Assembly: GCA_009777345.1 (NCBI GenBank)
Contig: WRMB01000004.1
Span: 30,073-94,072 of the forward strand
DNA: 64,000 nucleotides
Reading direction: 5' to 3'
Source: Micrococcales bacterium
GTDB taxonomy: Bacteria; Actinomycetota; Actinomycetes; Actinomycetales; Cellulomonadaceae
A model generated the notes under the pieces. The model did not search any database. It was not told the origin of the DNA and saw nothing but the letters and a program-made list of their open reading frames with translations. Position 1 is the first letter of the stretch, and every line of letters begins with the position of its first letter. Shown one piece after another: positions 25,634 through 34,291 of the stretch. The translations under genes and the position numbers were made by a program.

Positions 25634-25871
25634 CAGCCAGCACGGTCCGGTCACCACCGGATCGACGGTTCGGGTGAGGGTGCGCGTGGGGCCTTGGGCC
25701 CGGCGACAGGTTTGCGCTAGTGTGCGGGCCGTCAGCACGTCGACGGGTTGTGGTACTGGGTGGATGTGGCGCGGCGCCGGACCTGCTCATCACCCCAGAC
25801 TGCGAGGAGCCTATGGCTCGTGCCGCCCGGAACACGTTCCCCGTCTTCTCACCTGAAAACAAGGAGACATC
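25634..25871 (+). promoter_or_regulatory. Leader and presumed promoter region of the ABC importer operon
   Basis: No gene seen. A possible promoter, TTTGCG with TAGTGT nearby, is around 25708-25724. The transporter gene has AAGGAG 6 bases before its ATG. Confidence 0.3.
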
Positions 25872-26876
25872 ATGAGACGACGCCGTCTCGCCCTTACCAG
25901 CCTGGCCACCGCCGCTGTGGTCAGCCTGGGACTGTCTAGCCTGGCTGGTTGTTCCAAATCCGACGGCGTCGCCGACGCCGAGGACGCCAAGTACGTCATC
26001 GGAACGGCCGTCATCGTCGAGCACCCGGCTCTTCAGGCCGTACTCAAAGGGTTCGAGGAGGTGCTGGAAGAAGAGGGCCTGGACTACAAGCTGATCAACA
26101 AGAACGCCCAGGGCGAAGAGTCGAACGTCACGACCATCGCGAACTCTTTCGCGTCCAACTCCGACATCGACCTGATCCTTGCCATCTCGACCCCGGTCGC
26201 GAAGCAGATGGCAAACGCTGAGAAGAACCGACCGATCTTGTTCTCGGCCGTGACCGACCCGGTCGCCGACCGCCTGGTGCCCTCCTGGGACGAGGCCGGC
26301 CCGAACGTCACCGGCACCTCGGACCTCCACTCCGGAGGCGAACCGGTCTCGCTGATCCAGGAAGCCATGCCCGACGTCAAGACCGTCGGCGTGCTCTACT
26401 CTGCAGGCGAGTCCAACTCCGCGGCCCAGCTCGAGCAGTACCAGGCCGAGGCCGCCGAGCTCGGTGTGACCGTCAAGCCCAAGGCCATCACATCGTCCGC
26501 CGAGGTCACCGCGGGCCTGGAAGCCCTGGCTGACGTCGACGCGATCTTGGTCCCGACCGACAACACCGTCGTCGCAGCGATCGCCGCGGTGGTCAAGTTC
26601 GGCAAGGAGAAGCAGATCCCCGTCTTCTGCGCCGACAACAGCACTGTCGAGCTGGGCACCGTGGCCACCCGTGGTCTGAGCTACCACGACATGGGTCGAC
26701 GCACCGGGGAGATGGCCGTCCAGATCCTGCGCGACGGGAAGTCCGTCAGCAGCATCAAACCGGAGGCCCCCGAGAGCACCGACCTGCTGATCAACCTGGA
26801 GGCTGCCGCCAGCTTCGGGCTGACGCTGCCCGACAGCCTGGTCAGCCAGGGCACTGTCGCCGAGACGAAGAAGTAG
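25872..26876 (+). CDS. ABC transporter substrate-binding lipoprotein (PF04392 family)
   Basis: 334 residues. Signal peptide with lipobox LAGC (mature Cys near residue 27). Then a two-lobe periplasmic-binding fold of the ABC_sub_bind family: YVIGTAVIVEHPALQAVLKGF, then VTDPVADRLV, then VGVLYSAGESNSAAQLEQYQ. This family includes TrpX-type aromatic amino-acid binders, but the ligand cannot be read from sequence. Gene order substrate-binding, permease, ATPase follows directly. Confidence 0.9.
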   Translation: MRRRRLALTSLATAAVVSLGLSSLAGCSKSDGVADAEDAKYVIGTAVIVEHPALQAVLKGFEEVLEEEGLDYKLINKNAQGEESNVTTIANSFASNSDIDLILAISTPVAKQMANAEKNRPILFSAVTDPVADRLVPSWDEAGPNVTGTSDLHSGGEPVSLIQEAMPDVKTVGVLYSAGESNSAAQLEQYQAEAAELGVTVKPKAITSSAEVTAGLEALADVDAILVPTDNTVVAAIAAVVKFGKEKQIPVFCADNSTVELGTVATRGLSYHDMGRRTGEMAVQILRDGKSVSSIKPEAPESTDLLINLEAAASFGLTLPDSLVSQGTVAETKK

Positions 26877-26901
26877 CCGACCGGCCGAGAGACCGATACT
26901 C

Positions 26902-27963
26902 ATGGGAGCCGTCGACCAAGGGCTTATCTACGCCATCATGGCGCTAGGGGTGTTCCTCACCTTCCGCATCCTCAACTTTGCGGACCTGACGGTCGACGGC
27001 TCCTTCACGGCCGGCACCGCTACCACTGGCGTCCTCATCGTCAACGGCATGCCGCCGGTGCTCGCCATCGCGGGAGGCGCCGCCGCGGGCGCGCTGGCTG
27101 GCATGCTGACCGGGATCCTGCACACAAGGTTCCACATCGACCCGCTGCTGGCGTCCATCCTCGTGATGCTGTCGATGTATACGATCAACCTCCGCATCAT
27201 GTCGTTCGCGCACGAGGGCAGCCTGATTCCCAACGTGGGGCTCTTCAACGAGACCACCATCTTCTCGGGGCTGTTCGAGAACCGGGCGGAGGGCAGCCTG
27301 AGAGGTACCTGGGTCTCGGTCGCTGTCATCGGTGCTGGCGTGATCCTCGTGGCTGCCCTTGTGGTGTGGTTCTTGGCCACCAAGTTCGGTTTCGCAGTCA
27401 TGACCACCGGCGACAACCCGGGCATGGCCTCGGCCATGGGTATCAACATCAACATGACGAAGATCGTGACGCTGATGGTATCCAACGGTCTGGTCGGGCT
27501 GTGCGGTGCCATCTGGTTCCAGTACTCCGGGTACTCTTCTATCGAGGACGGACGGGGGATGATCCTGATCGGGCTCGCCTCGGTCATCTTGGGCAACGCG
27601 ATCTTCGGCACCCGGTACCTATGGCTGGCGTCGCTCGGTGTCGTCGTCGGTGCGGTGCTCTACCGGGTGGTTATCAACTGGGCACTGACCATCGAAGCGC
27701 CATCATGGTGGCCGCAGGACATGCCGTTCATCGAAAATGCGGACGTCAAGCTGATGTCGGCCGCGCTGGTGGTGCTGGCCCTCGTGCTCTCCCAGTCCAA
27801 GTCCGCCAACGCCCTGACCACCAGGCTGTCGCCCTGGCGGCGACGCTCCGACGTCCCAGAGCAGATGAGCGTGGCGCCGAACCAGTTCTCGCCGATGGCC
27901 GAGGTCGACGCCGCCCACGAGGCTTCGGTCGTCTCGACGTCGAAGAAGAGGGGGAAGAAGTGA
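26902..27963 (+). CDS. ABC transporter permease (BPD_transp_2 family)
   Basis: 353 residues with 8-9 TM helices. Early segments FRILNFADLTVDGSFTAG and later GLVGLCGAIWFQYSGYSSIEDGRGM are typical of the single permease used with PF04392 binding proteins. A hydrophilic C-terminal tail of about 55 residues ends KKRGKK. It starts 25 bases after the binding-protein stop. Confidence 0.92.
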   Translation: MGAVDQGLIYAIMALGVFLTFRILNFADLTVDGSFTAGTATTGVLIVNGMPPVLAIAGGAAAGALAGMLTGILHTRFHIDPLLASILVMLSMYTINLRIMSFAHEGSLIPNVGLFNETTIFSGLFENRAEGSLRGTWVSVAVIGAGVILVAALVVWFLATKFGFAVMTTGDNPGMASAMGININMTKIVTLMVSNGLVGLCGAIWFQYSGYSSIEDGRGMILIGLASVILGNAIFGTRYLWLASLGVVVGAVLYRVVINWALTIEAPSWWPQDMPFIENADVKLMSAALVVLALVLSQSKSANALTTRLSPWRRRSDVPEQMSVAPNQFSPMAEVDAAHEASVVSTSKKRGKK

Positions 27964-28751
27964 TGCTCACGCTGACCGGCGTCTCCAAGACCTTCTACCC
28001 CGGCACGGCCAACGAACGGGTGGCGCTGCGCGAGGTCGACATGGACCTGGAGACCGGCGACTTCGTGACCATCATCGGCTCGAACGGGGCTGGTAAGTCG
28101 ACCCTGCTCAACATCATCAGCGGCTCTCTGCCGGTCGACCGGGGCAAGGCATTCATCAACGGCAAGGACGTCACACGGCTGCCAGCCCACCGCCGGGCCG
28201 CCCGCATCGCCCGGGTCTTCCAGGACCCCCAGGCCGGTACCGCCCCCCACCTGACCATCGAGCAGAACCTGGCCGTGGCCCTGAACCGGGGCCAGCGGCT
28301 GACCCTGGGCCGCGGGCTGACGAAGAAGCGCCGCGCCAGCTTCCGCGACCACCTGGCCACCCTGGAACAGGGCCTGGAAGACCGCATGAACCACCGGGTC
28401 GGTCTGCTCTCCGGCGGGCAGCGCCAGGCGCTCAGCCTGCTGATGGCCACCTTCACCCACCCCGACCTGCTGCTGCTGGACGAGCACACCGCCGCCCTCG
28501 ACCCCGAACGCGCCGAGCTGGTGCTGCGCCTGACCGCCCAGATGATCGCCGAGCACCGGCTGACAGCCCTGATGGTGACCCACAACATGGACCACGCCCT
28601 GCGGATGGGCAACCGCCTGGTCATGATGCACGAGGGCCAGATCGTCCGCTCGCTCACCCCCGAAGAAAAGGCCAAGGCCGAAGTCTCGAACCTTCTCGAC
28701 TGGTTCGCCAGCAACAAGGGCGGCCTGAGCGACCGGACCCTCCTGGCCTGA
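27963..28751 (+). CDS. ABC transporter ATP-binding protein of the importer
   Basis: 262 residues. The ATG overlaps the permease stop (TGATG). Walker A GSNGAGKSTLLN, Q-loop VFQDPQAGTAPHLT, signature LLSGGQRQALSL, Walker B LLLLDEHTAALDP, H-loop MVTHNMDHAL. It powers the importer made with the two preceding genes. A long hairpin follows the stop. Confidence 0.95.
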   Translation: MLTLTGVSKTFYPGTANERVALREVDMDLETGDFVTIIGSNGAGKSTLLNIISGSLPVDRGKAFINGKDVTRLPAHRRAARIARVFQDPQAGTAPHLTIEQNLAVALNRGQRLTLGRGLTKKRRASFRDHLATLEQGLEDRMNHRVGLLSGGQRQALSLLMATFTHPDLLLLDEHTAALDPERAELVLRLTAQMIAEHRLTALMVTHNMDHALRMGNRLVMMHEGQIVRSLTPEEKAKAEVSNLLDWFASNKGGLSDRTLLA

Positions 28752-28780
28752 GCGACCGAGACACCCGGAGGCTGCACCGT

Positions 28781-28841
28781 TTCGATACTTCTGTCGCGGA
28801 TTAGAGAGTAAAACTCTCGAATCCGCGACAGAAGTATCGAA
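28781..28841. terminator. Long hairpin between convergent genes
   Basis: 28-base arms with a single mismatch and a TAAAA loop: TTCGATACTTCTGTCGCGGA begins the left arm (28781-28808) and the right arm is 28814-28841. It lies 29 bases after the ABC ATPase stop and 50 bases from the DUF805 stop on the other strand. Bidirectional termination is the simplest reading, but the stem is far longer than needed and has no U-tract. Confidence 0.6.
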
Positions 28842-28891
28842 CTGACCGCCGCGTGCCCAGTCAGGCAGAGGACCATATCGGTCCTCGACGG

Positions 28892-29650
28892 CTACTGACC
28901 GTACGGGTAGGGTCCAGGCGTCGGCGGTCCGTACATACCGTAGGGCTGCTGCCCGTACGCGCCGTACGGGGGAACGTCGTACATCGCCCCTTCCGGACGG
29001 GTCCGCTGGGCCAAGAAGACCACCAGGATGATCCCACCGACGTACGGGATAAAGCCCAAGAAGTAGTAGGCGCCTGACCGACCGGTGTCGTGCAGACGAC
29101 GCCAGGAGACGGCCAGGTTGGGGACAAGGGCCGCCAAGGGGTAGACATAGGCCACGATCATGAGGACGGGGAACCCGTCCATCCCACCTGCGCAGGAGGT
29201 GTAGCCGTAGGAGTCGGTGGTGCACGACGCAGCCATCACCGCTGCAACGATCACCCCGAGGACTGTGGTAATGACAATAGCGATGACGACGTTGGCAAGA
29301 GTCGCCCACCAGTACTCACCCAGAGAAGCCCGACCCGAGAAGGTGGCGTACTTCTTCCAGAAACGCCGGTACGCGTCCATGAACCCGATGCCGTACCAAG
29401 GCCGTTCGAGGCCCGGATCAGTCGCCGACGGTACAGGCGCTGCCTGCGGCGGGTACCAGCCGGGATACGCCCCGGCGGTCGGCGGAGCACCCTGCCAGCC
29501 CAGCGCGGGCCCACCCGGCGCGTCCGCCGAACCATAGGCCCCGGGCTGTCCATAGGGCCCGTAGTCAGGTACCCCAGCGCCGTTCGGACCAGGCTGGTAC
29601 GGCTCTGGCTGCCCCCAGCTGGGCCCACCTGGTCCGTTCACGTTGCTCAC
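28892..29650 (-). CDS. DUF805 family membrane protein
   Basis: 252 residues from a GTG. The N-terminal 115 residues are rich in Pro, Gly, Tyr and Gln (PYGQPGAYGSADAPGG) and probably disordered and cytoplasmic. The DUF805 domain follows: FWKKYATFSGRASLGEYWWATL, then TM helices, VSWRRLHDTGRSGAYYF, and a final TM. The RLHDTGRSG motif is diagnostic. The C-terminus is again Tyr/Pro-rich. Function unknown. Confidence 0.88.
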   Translation of the reverse strand: MSNVNGPGGPSWGQPEPYQPGPNGAGVPDYGPYGQPGAYGSADAPGGPALGWQGAPPTAGAYPGWYPPQAAPVPSATDPGLERPWYGIGFMDAYRRFWKKYATFSGRASLGEYWWATLANVVIAIVITTVLGVIVAAVMAASCTTDSYGYTSCAGGMDGFPVLMIVAYVYPLAALVPNLAVSWRRLHDTGRSGAYYFLGFIPYVGGIILVVFLAQRTRPEGAMYDVPPYGAYGQQPYGMYGPPTPGPYPYGQ

Positions 29651-29773
29651 CGAGTCAACCTACCACTGCGCAACAGCGTCCTGGCACGAGTTCCGGGACA
29701 AATTCGAACCAAGGCAACTTGCGTACCCAACCCGACCACAGGACGGGGGTCCAGGGGCTCGCCCTCTGGCGGG

Positions 29774-29792
29774 TGCGGGGCTGGGCCCCGCA
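29774..29792. terminator. GC-rich hairpin near ssrA 3' side
   Basis: TGCGGGGC-TGG-GCCCCGCA, 8-bp perfect stem, about 60 bases past the tmRNA 3' end on the minus strand and upstream of the DUF805 start. Probably a second terminator for ssrA. Confidence 0.45.
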
Positions 29793-29807
29793 GAACATGA
29801 CGAGAGC

Positions 29808-29839
29808 GACGTGGCCTGCGCTTTTCGCAGGCACACGTC
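29808..29839 (-). terminator. ssrA terminator
   Basis: GACGTG-GCCTGCG-CTTTT-CGCAGGC-A-CACGTC: a 13-bp stem with one bulge, starting 15 bases after the mature 3' end of tmRNA on the minus strand. Confidence 0.65.
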
Positions 29840-29853
29840 ACCCATCGGTCTCG

Positions 29854-30218
29854 TGGAGGTGGCGGGAATCGAACCCGCGTCCGATGACGTGGAACCAGGG
29901 CTTCTCCGGGCGCAGTCTGCTGCTGTTTTTCTCGGCCCCCGCACTCACGCAGACGAGGTGCGGACGGGCTCAGTCACCAAGCAGTCCCCGTAGCCCCGGT
30001 GACGAAGGCTACGAGCAGTGGCTTCCTAGCTGACGCCAGGGACCGGGTCGGAAGCTACCCCGGGCTGACGGACTTCGAGGCTCGCTCAGGCGGCGAGGGC
30101 GAAGTCGGTGCTCTTGGAATCGGCACCTATAGGTTACGCGGAGCGTTAACGAGATAACCGCGTCTCCTCGGCCCGCTTCTCCTGGCTCGACGATCACCGT
30201 CGAAACCGATCACCCCCA
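29854..30218 (-). ncRNA. ssrA: Transfer-messenger RNA (tmRNA)
   Basis: The 5' end GGGGGTGATCGGTTTCGACG on the minus strand is the conserved tmRNA start. The 3' end has a T-arm with GGGTTCGATTCCCGCC and an acceptor strand CACCTCC-A that pairs with the 5' GGGGGTG. The tag reading frame is GCC GAT TCC AAG AGC ACC GAC TTC GCC CTC GCC GCC TGA, giving ADSKSTDFALAA. The CCA tail is not encoded (CGA follows). It rescues stalled ribosomes with SmpB, encoded 5 kb away on the same strand. Confidence 0.97.
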
Positions 30219-30412
30219 TGTTCAGTTATCAACACCGCTCGCGCGCGAACAACCTCAGCCGTCTTGCTGCCCAGCTGCCTGCCGCGAGCAGGCCCGTCCA
30301 GTGTACCGGCGGCGCCCTGCCCGCGTCTGCACTATTCCACCACCAGGCTCTGCCGACTTGCGATCGGGACTGCCAGCCACGATGTCGACCACCAGGACGG
30401 CGAACGCTCCGG

Positions 30413-31150
30413 CTACACCTGCTCCCGGGCTTGGCGACGCCGCAGCGCTACGTGCAGGGCGCACGCTCCGACGAGTCCGACGCAGGCTCCACCGATGAAG
30501 GACGTGAGCCCCACGAAGCCGAGCCCGCGCCACCCGGACCAGCTCCCTGACGCCAGACCCAGCCCGGAGGCCGCCGCTCCGCAGGCGAGCACGACGAACG
30601 GCACGGCTCGGGCCAGACGGGGCTGGTCGCGCTGCCCGCGCTCGACGGTCGGCAGACGCAGCCCCGCCCAGACCAGGACGGCCAGGCCGAGGACGCTGCT
30701 GGCGTACTGCAACCAGTGCCAGCCGGGCATCGACCCGACCGGGCTGGGCCAGCTGGCGGCCAGCTGCGGGACATGGGTGGCTCCGAACCGACCGGCGTGG
30801 GTGAACTCGTCCCATACGACGTGGGTGGACGATCCGACGAGGACTGCGACCACTGTCGCCCACCAGGCGGCGGACCGTGGCGGCAAGACCCAACGCCCAC
30901 GCACCACCGCCGGTGTATCGTGCAGAGCGGGGCTGACCTGTCTCCAGACCAGCCACAGGGCCAACCCCAGCAGCAGATTCCAGGTCACGATCCCGACCAG
31001 GCTGTGCGTCACGTCGGACCACCCGGTCGGACCGGGCACGAAGTACGGCAGGTCGGGGCTCGTGCAACCGGCCACGAGCGCAGCGAAGGGCAACCGCTGA
31101 CGACCCCGCAGGGGCAGGACGGCTGCCACGTGGGCGGGAGTGAACGGCAT
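30413..31150 (-). CDS. DUF4184 family membrane protein
   Basis: 245 residues. Starts MPFTPAHVAAVLPL and continues CTSPDLPYFVPG, the N-terminal pattern of DUF4184 (related to membrane-bound metal-dependent hydrolase-like proteins). A second conserved block is STHVVWDEFTHAGRFGATH, with His and Asp residues. Five to six TM helices. Function unknown. Ends upstream of ssrA and lies 9 bases downstream of the TetR gene, so co-transcription is possible. Confidence 0.82.
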   Translation of the reverse strand: MPFTPAHVAAVLPLRGRQRLPFAALVAGCTSPDLPYFVPGPTGWSDVTHSLVGIVTWNLLLGLALWLVWRQVSPALHDTPAVVRGRWVLPPRSAAWWATVVAVLVGSSTHVVWDEFTHAGRFGATHVPQLAASWPSPVGSMPGWHWLQYASSVLGLAVLVWAGLRLPTVERGQRDQPRLARAVPFVVLACGAAASGLGLASGSWSGWRGLGFVGLTSFIGGACVGLVGACALHVALRRRQAREQV

Positions 31151-31159
31151 ACCTCGGGC

Positions 31160-32035
31160 TCACCGCCCCGCCTGCGGACCGGCGGCGGCGTCAGCGGTCT
31201 GGGCGGCGAGCAGGCGGTCGACGGTCCGGGCGGCGGAGGCCGGGGCGGTGCCGTCGCCGAGCACCGGGCCGATCATCTGGGCGAAGGTGTGCACCGAGAG
31301 CAGCACCAGGGCGAGGTCACGGTCGTCCTGCGACGGCACCACGTCCTGCGTGCCCTGGTCGCCGGTCCGGTTCGCGGCCAGCAGCCGTGCGGCGTGGTCC
31401 CAGGTGCTGGCGACCAGCGGGGCCATCCGCGACCGGGCCTCAGGGTGGCGGACCGCGTAGGTGTAGACCTCCAGGGCCAGCAGGGTGCGGCGCAGGGTCT
31501 CGGGGTCGTCATCGCCGGAGCAGAAGAGCGCACTCACCGAGGTCGGTCCGGTGGCGAAGAACTCCTCGTCGGTCTCCGCCATCTGCGCCACGATGCCAGC
31601 CAGCAGGTCTTCTTTGCTGTCGAAGTGCACGTAGACCGCGCCCTTGGTGTACCCGGCCTCGGCGGCGACGTCGCCGACCGACGACCCTTCGTAGCCCTTC
31701 TCGGCGAACACGGTGGCGGCGGCGGCGAGCAGCTGGGCGCGGGTCTGCTCGGCCCGGGCCCGACGCCGGTCGGCGGGCGTGCCGTGCGACGGCTTGGTCG
31801 CGGTCTTGTCGGTCGCGGTCTTGCGCGTCTTCGGACGGCGCCGCCCCGCCCCGACGGCCACGACCTTGGTCGACGTGTCGGCCAGCTCGTCCGAGGCCTG
31901 GCGCAGCTCGGCGACGATCTCGTCGGTGATCTCACGGCCCGCCTCGGTCAGACCCTGCCCCACCGCGCGGGTCAGAGCGACCACCGCGGCGGACAGCGCG
32001 CGGGCAGCCGAGCCCATATCGTCGGAGTCGCTCAT
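31160..32035 (-). CDS. TetR-family regulator with a long N-terminal extension
   Basis: 291 residues, against about 200 for typical TetR proteins. Residues 1-95 form an extra part: a helical acidic stretch (LTRAVGQGLTEAGREITDEI) and a basic linker (RRRPKTRKTATDKTATKP). The TetR HTH is then TRAQLLAAAATVFAEKGYEG...GDVAAEAGYTKGAVYVHF. The C-terminal ligand/dimer domain is not classifiable by eye. It is divergent from an ABC-2 exporter operon, and two similar 16-base sites lie between them. Confidence 0.9.
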   Translation of the reverse strand: MSDSDDMGSAARALSAAVVALTRAVGQGLTEAGREITDEIVAELRQASDELADTSTKVVAVGAGRRRPKTRKTATDKTATKPSHGTPADRRRARAEQTRAQLLAAAATVFAEKGYEGSSVGDVAAEAGYTKGAVYVHFDSKEDLLAGIVAQMAETDEEFFATGPTSVSALFCSGDDDPETLRRTLLALEVYTYAVRHPEARSRMAPLVASTWDHAARLLAANRTGDQGTQDVVPSQDDRDLALVLLSVHTFAQMIGPVLGDGTAPASAARTVDRLLAAQTADAAAGPQAGR

Positions 32036-32047
32036 CGCGCCAGTCTA

Positions 32048-32063
32048 CATCCCACCTGGTATC
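32048..32063. promoter_or_regulatory. Candidate TetR operator, site 1
   Basis: CATCCCACCTGGTATC, 13 bases upstream of the tetR start. It matches site 2 (CATACCAACCGGTATG) at 12 of 16 positions and keeps the GGTAT half-site. Likely the autoregulatory site. Confidence 0.45.
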
Positions 32064-32136
32064 TCAGCAGGCTGCGGGTCACCGCCACGACCAAGCTAAC
32101 GCTGTCCACCTGCGCATCAGGTCGACGACCCACTTG

Positions 32137-32152
32137 CATACCAACCGGTATG
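32137..32152. promoter_or_regulatory. Candidate TetR operator, site 2
   Basis: CATACC-AACC-GGTATG is a perfect 6-bp inverted repeat in the divergent region, 62 bases before the ABC ATPase start. Typical size and symmetry for a TetR site controlling the exporter operon. Confidence 0.6.
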
Positions 32153-32214
32153 TCGCGTACCGTTCGGTCAACGAGTTCGACCCGGCGCTCGACCGACACC
32201 GCGAGGAGCACACT

Positions 32215-33159
32215 GTGGACGAGGTCCTGCAGGTCCGTGACCTGCACAAGAGGTTCGGCCGACGCCATCGCGCCGTGCAGGCCAACGCGGGCGTCGCCCT
32301 GACCGTCGCCGCCGGGCAGGTGGTCGGTCTGCTCGGGCACAACGGCGCAGGCAAGTCCACCCTGGTCAACCAGGTGGTCGGGCTGCTGAGACCCGATTCC
32401 GGGCAGATCGTCCTGGCTGGCGCCGACGCTGTCGCCCACCCCGAGGTAGCCCGGCGGCTGGCCTCCGTCCAGGCCCAGGCCAACGTCCCGATCACCGGCC
32501 TGAGCCCCCGGACCGCTATCGAGCTGGTCGGGCGGATCCGCGGCGGGAACAAGACCGCGGTGCGCGCCCGCACCGCCCACCTCATCGAGGCCCTGGACCT
32601 CACCGAGTGGGCCACCACTCCGGCCGAGAAGGTGTCGGGCGGGGTGGCGCGCCTGACCGCGTTCGCCATGGCCGCTGTGGTGCCGGGCCGGCTGGTGGTG
32701 CTCGACGAGCCGACCAACGACGTCGACCCGGTGCGCCGACGCCTGCTGTGGCGCCAGATCCGGGCCCTGGCCGACGCCGGTGCGGGCGTGCTGCTGGTCA
32801 CCCACAACGTGCGCGAGGCCGAACGGGTGGTCGACCGTCTGGTCGTCCTGGACCGGGGCCGGGTGCTGGCCGACGACACCCCCGCCGCGCTCACCCAGGC
32901 CCGGTCCGGCAGCCTCACCCTGGAGGTCGACCTCGGCTCTGTCGCACCGGTCTGGCCCGAGGGGCTGGTCCCCACCGACCGCGGCCAGAACCGGGCCACC
33001 GCCGCCATCGGCACCGACCAGGCCGCGGCCGTGGTCGGCTGGGCGGCGCAGGCGCTGGCCGCAGGGCAGATCGAACGGTACGCGCTGACCCCGGCCTCGC
33101 TGGAGGACGTCTACGTCGAGATGGTCGACGAGACCGTCCAGGAAGGTCACGCCGCATGA
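32215..33159 (+). CDS. ABC-2 type exporter ATP-binding protein
   Basis: 314 residues from a GTG with GAGGAG 6 bases upstream. Walker A GHNGAGKSTLVN. The signature region reads VSGGVARLTAF, a degenerate LSGGQ where the usual Gln is Val. Walker B RLVVLDEPTNDVDP, H-loop LVTHNVREAERV. It has a C-terminal extension of about 80 residues. Coupled by ATGA to the next gene. Probably exports a compound sensed by the divergent TetR protein. Confidence 0.9.
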   Translation: MDEVLQVRDLHKRFGRRHRAVQANAGVALTVAAGQVVGLLGHNGAGKSTLVNQVVGLLRPDSGQIVLAGADAVAHPEVARRLASVQAQANVPITGLSPRTAIELVGRIRGGNKTAVRARTAHLIEALDLTEWATTPAEKVSGGVARLTAFAMAAVVPGRLVVLDEPTNDVDPVRRRLLWRQIRALADAGAGVLLVTHNVREAERVVDRLVVLDRGRVLADDTPAALTQARSGSLTLEVDLGSVAPVWPEGLVPTDRGQNRATAAIGTDQAAAVVGWAAQALAAGQIERYALTPASLEDVYVEMVDETVQEGHAA

Positions 33160-33392
33160 ACGCCACCGTCGCCGAACGGCTCACCGCCCGGGAGCGTCAG
33201 GTACTCGGCCTGATGGCCGAGGGCCGGTCCAACACCGCCATCGCCGACCGCCTGGTAGTCAGGCTGCCCGCCGTGGAGAAGCACATCACCTCGATCCTGG
33301 CCAAGCTCGACCTGCCGCCCGCCGCCGCCGACCACCGCCGGGTCCTGGCCGTGCTGCGCTGGCTCGACGACACGAACGGAACCCACCGATGA
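33156..33392 (+). CDS. Free-standing LuxR-type helix-turn-helix protein inside the ABC operon
   Basis: 78 residues only. The ATG overlaps the ATPase stop and its end overlaps the permease start (both ATGA). Almost the whole protein is a GerE/LuxR HTH: LTARERQVLGLMAEGRSNTAIADRL...VEKHITSILAKLDL. There is no receiver or ligand domain. The HTH is in register with response-regulator HTHs. It may regulate the operon without phosphorylation, or be the remnant of a response-regulator gene. Confidence 0.8.
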   Translation: MNATVAERLTARERQVLGLMAEGRSNTAIADRLVVRLPAVEKHITSILAKLDLPPAAADHRRVLAVLRWLDDTNGTHR

Positions 33393-34165
33393 GCACCACC
33401 GCACCCCACCCGGTCGTCGACCAAGGCTCCATACCTGTCTGGCGCCAGCTGGGCCTGGTGATCGTGTGGCAGATGCGCCGCAGGAGCGTGGAGCTGCCGC
33501 TGCTGGTGCTGATCCAGCTGCTGATCCCGGTGGCGACCGTCGTCGGGTTCGGGCTGCTGGTCGGCCACCCCGGCCCGGAGGCCGGGCTGTTCCTGGCCAC
33601 CGGTGCCCCGGTCATCGCGCTGATCGCGGTCGGCCTGATCGCCACCCCCCAGTTCGTCAGCCAGGCCCGCACCGAGGGCAGCCTGGACTGGATGCGCACC
33701 CTGCCCGTACCGCGGGAGGTCTTCCTCGTCGCCGACCTGGCCGTCTGGACCATCATCGCCCTGCCGGGGGTGGTGATCGGGGCGGTCGTCGGCGCGTGGC
33801 GCTTCGACGTCGACCTCAGCCCGACCTGGTGGCTGGTCCCGGTGGCCCTGCTGGTTTCGCTCACCGCTGCGGCCGTCGGGTACGCGATCGCCTGCCTGAT
33901 GTCCCCGGTGCTCGCCCTGCTGATGTCCCAGGTACTGGTGTTCGTCGTGCTGCTGTTCACCCCGATCAGCTTCCCCGCCGACCGTATGCCCCAGTGGGCC
34001 CAAGAGCTGCACCAGTGGCTCCCGCTGGAACCCATGGCCCAGGCAGTGCGCGCCGGTCTAGCCCCGCACGACTTCACCGTGCCCGGCCGCTCCTGGGTGG
34101 TCCTGCTGGTCTGGTGCGCCGCCTCGGTCATCGGCGCCCGCTGGGCCCTGCGCCGCCGCGGCTGA
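33389..34165 (+). CDS. ABC-2 type exporter permease
   Basis: 258 residues, six TM helices. Contains TEGSLDWMRTLPVPREVFLVADL, the coupling region typical of ABC-2 permeases, and a late LLFTPISFPADRMPQW. Forms the exporter with the ATPase two genes upstream and overlaps the HTH gene by four bases. Confidence 0.9.
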   Translation: MSTTAPHPVVDQGSIPVWRQLGLVIVWQMRRRSVELPLLVLIQLLIPVATVVGFGLLVGHPGPEAGLFLATGAPVIALIAVGLIATPQFVSQARTEGSLDWMRTLPVPREVFLVADLAVWTIIALPGVVIGAVVGAWRFDVDLSPTWWLVPVALLVSLTAAAVGYAIACLMSPVLALLMSQVLVFVVLLFTPISFPADRMPQWAQELHQWLPLEPMAQAVRAGLAPHDFTVPGRSWVVLLVWCAASVIGARWALRRRG

Positions 34166-34291
34166 GGACACCAGGCACAACGGAGTACCAAGGTCTGCTG
34201 GTCTGGTGCTCTGTTCTTGGCGCCCGCCTGAGCGTTCGAAGGCAACCGACTCGGTCTCGACCCTCTGACTGCTCCGGCGGCTCGCCCAGCC

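Noticed and set aside
29651..29853. A tRNA gene beside tmRNA
   Set aside because: The only T-arm-like sequence (GGGTTCGATTCCCGCC) belongs to the tmRNA itself; no separate cloverleaf could be drawn.
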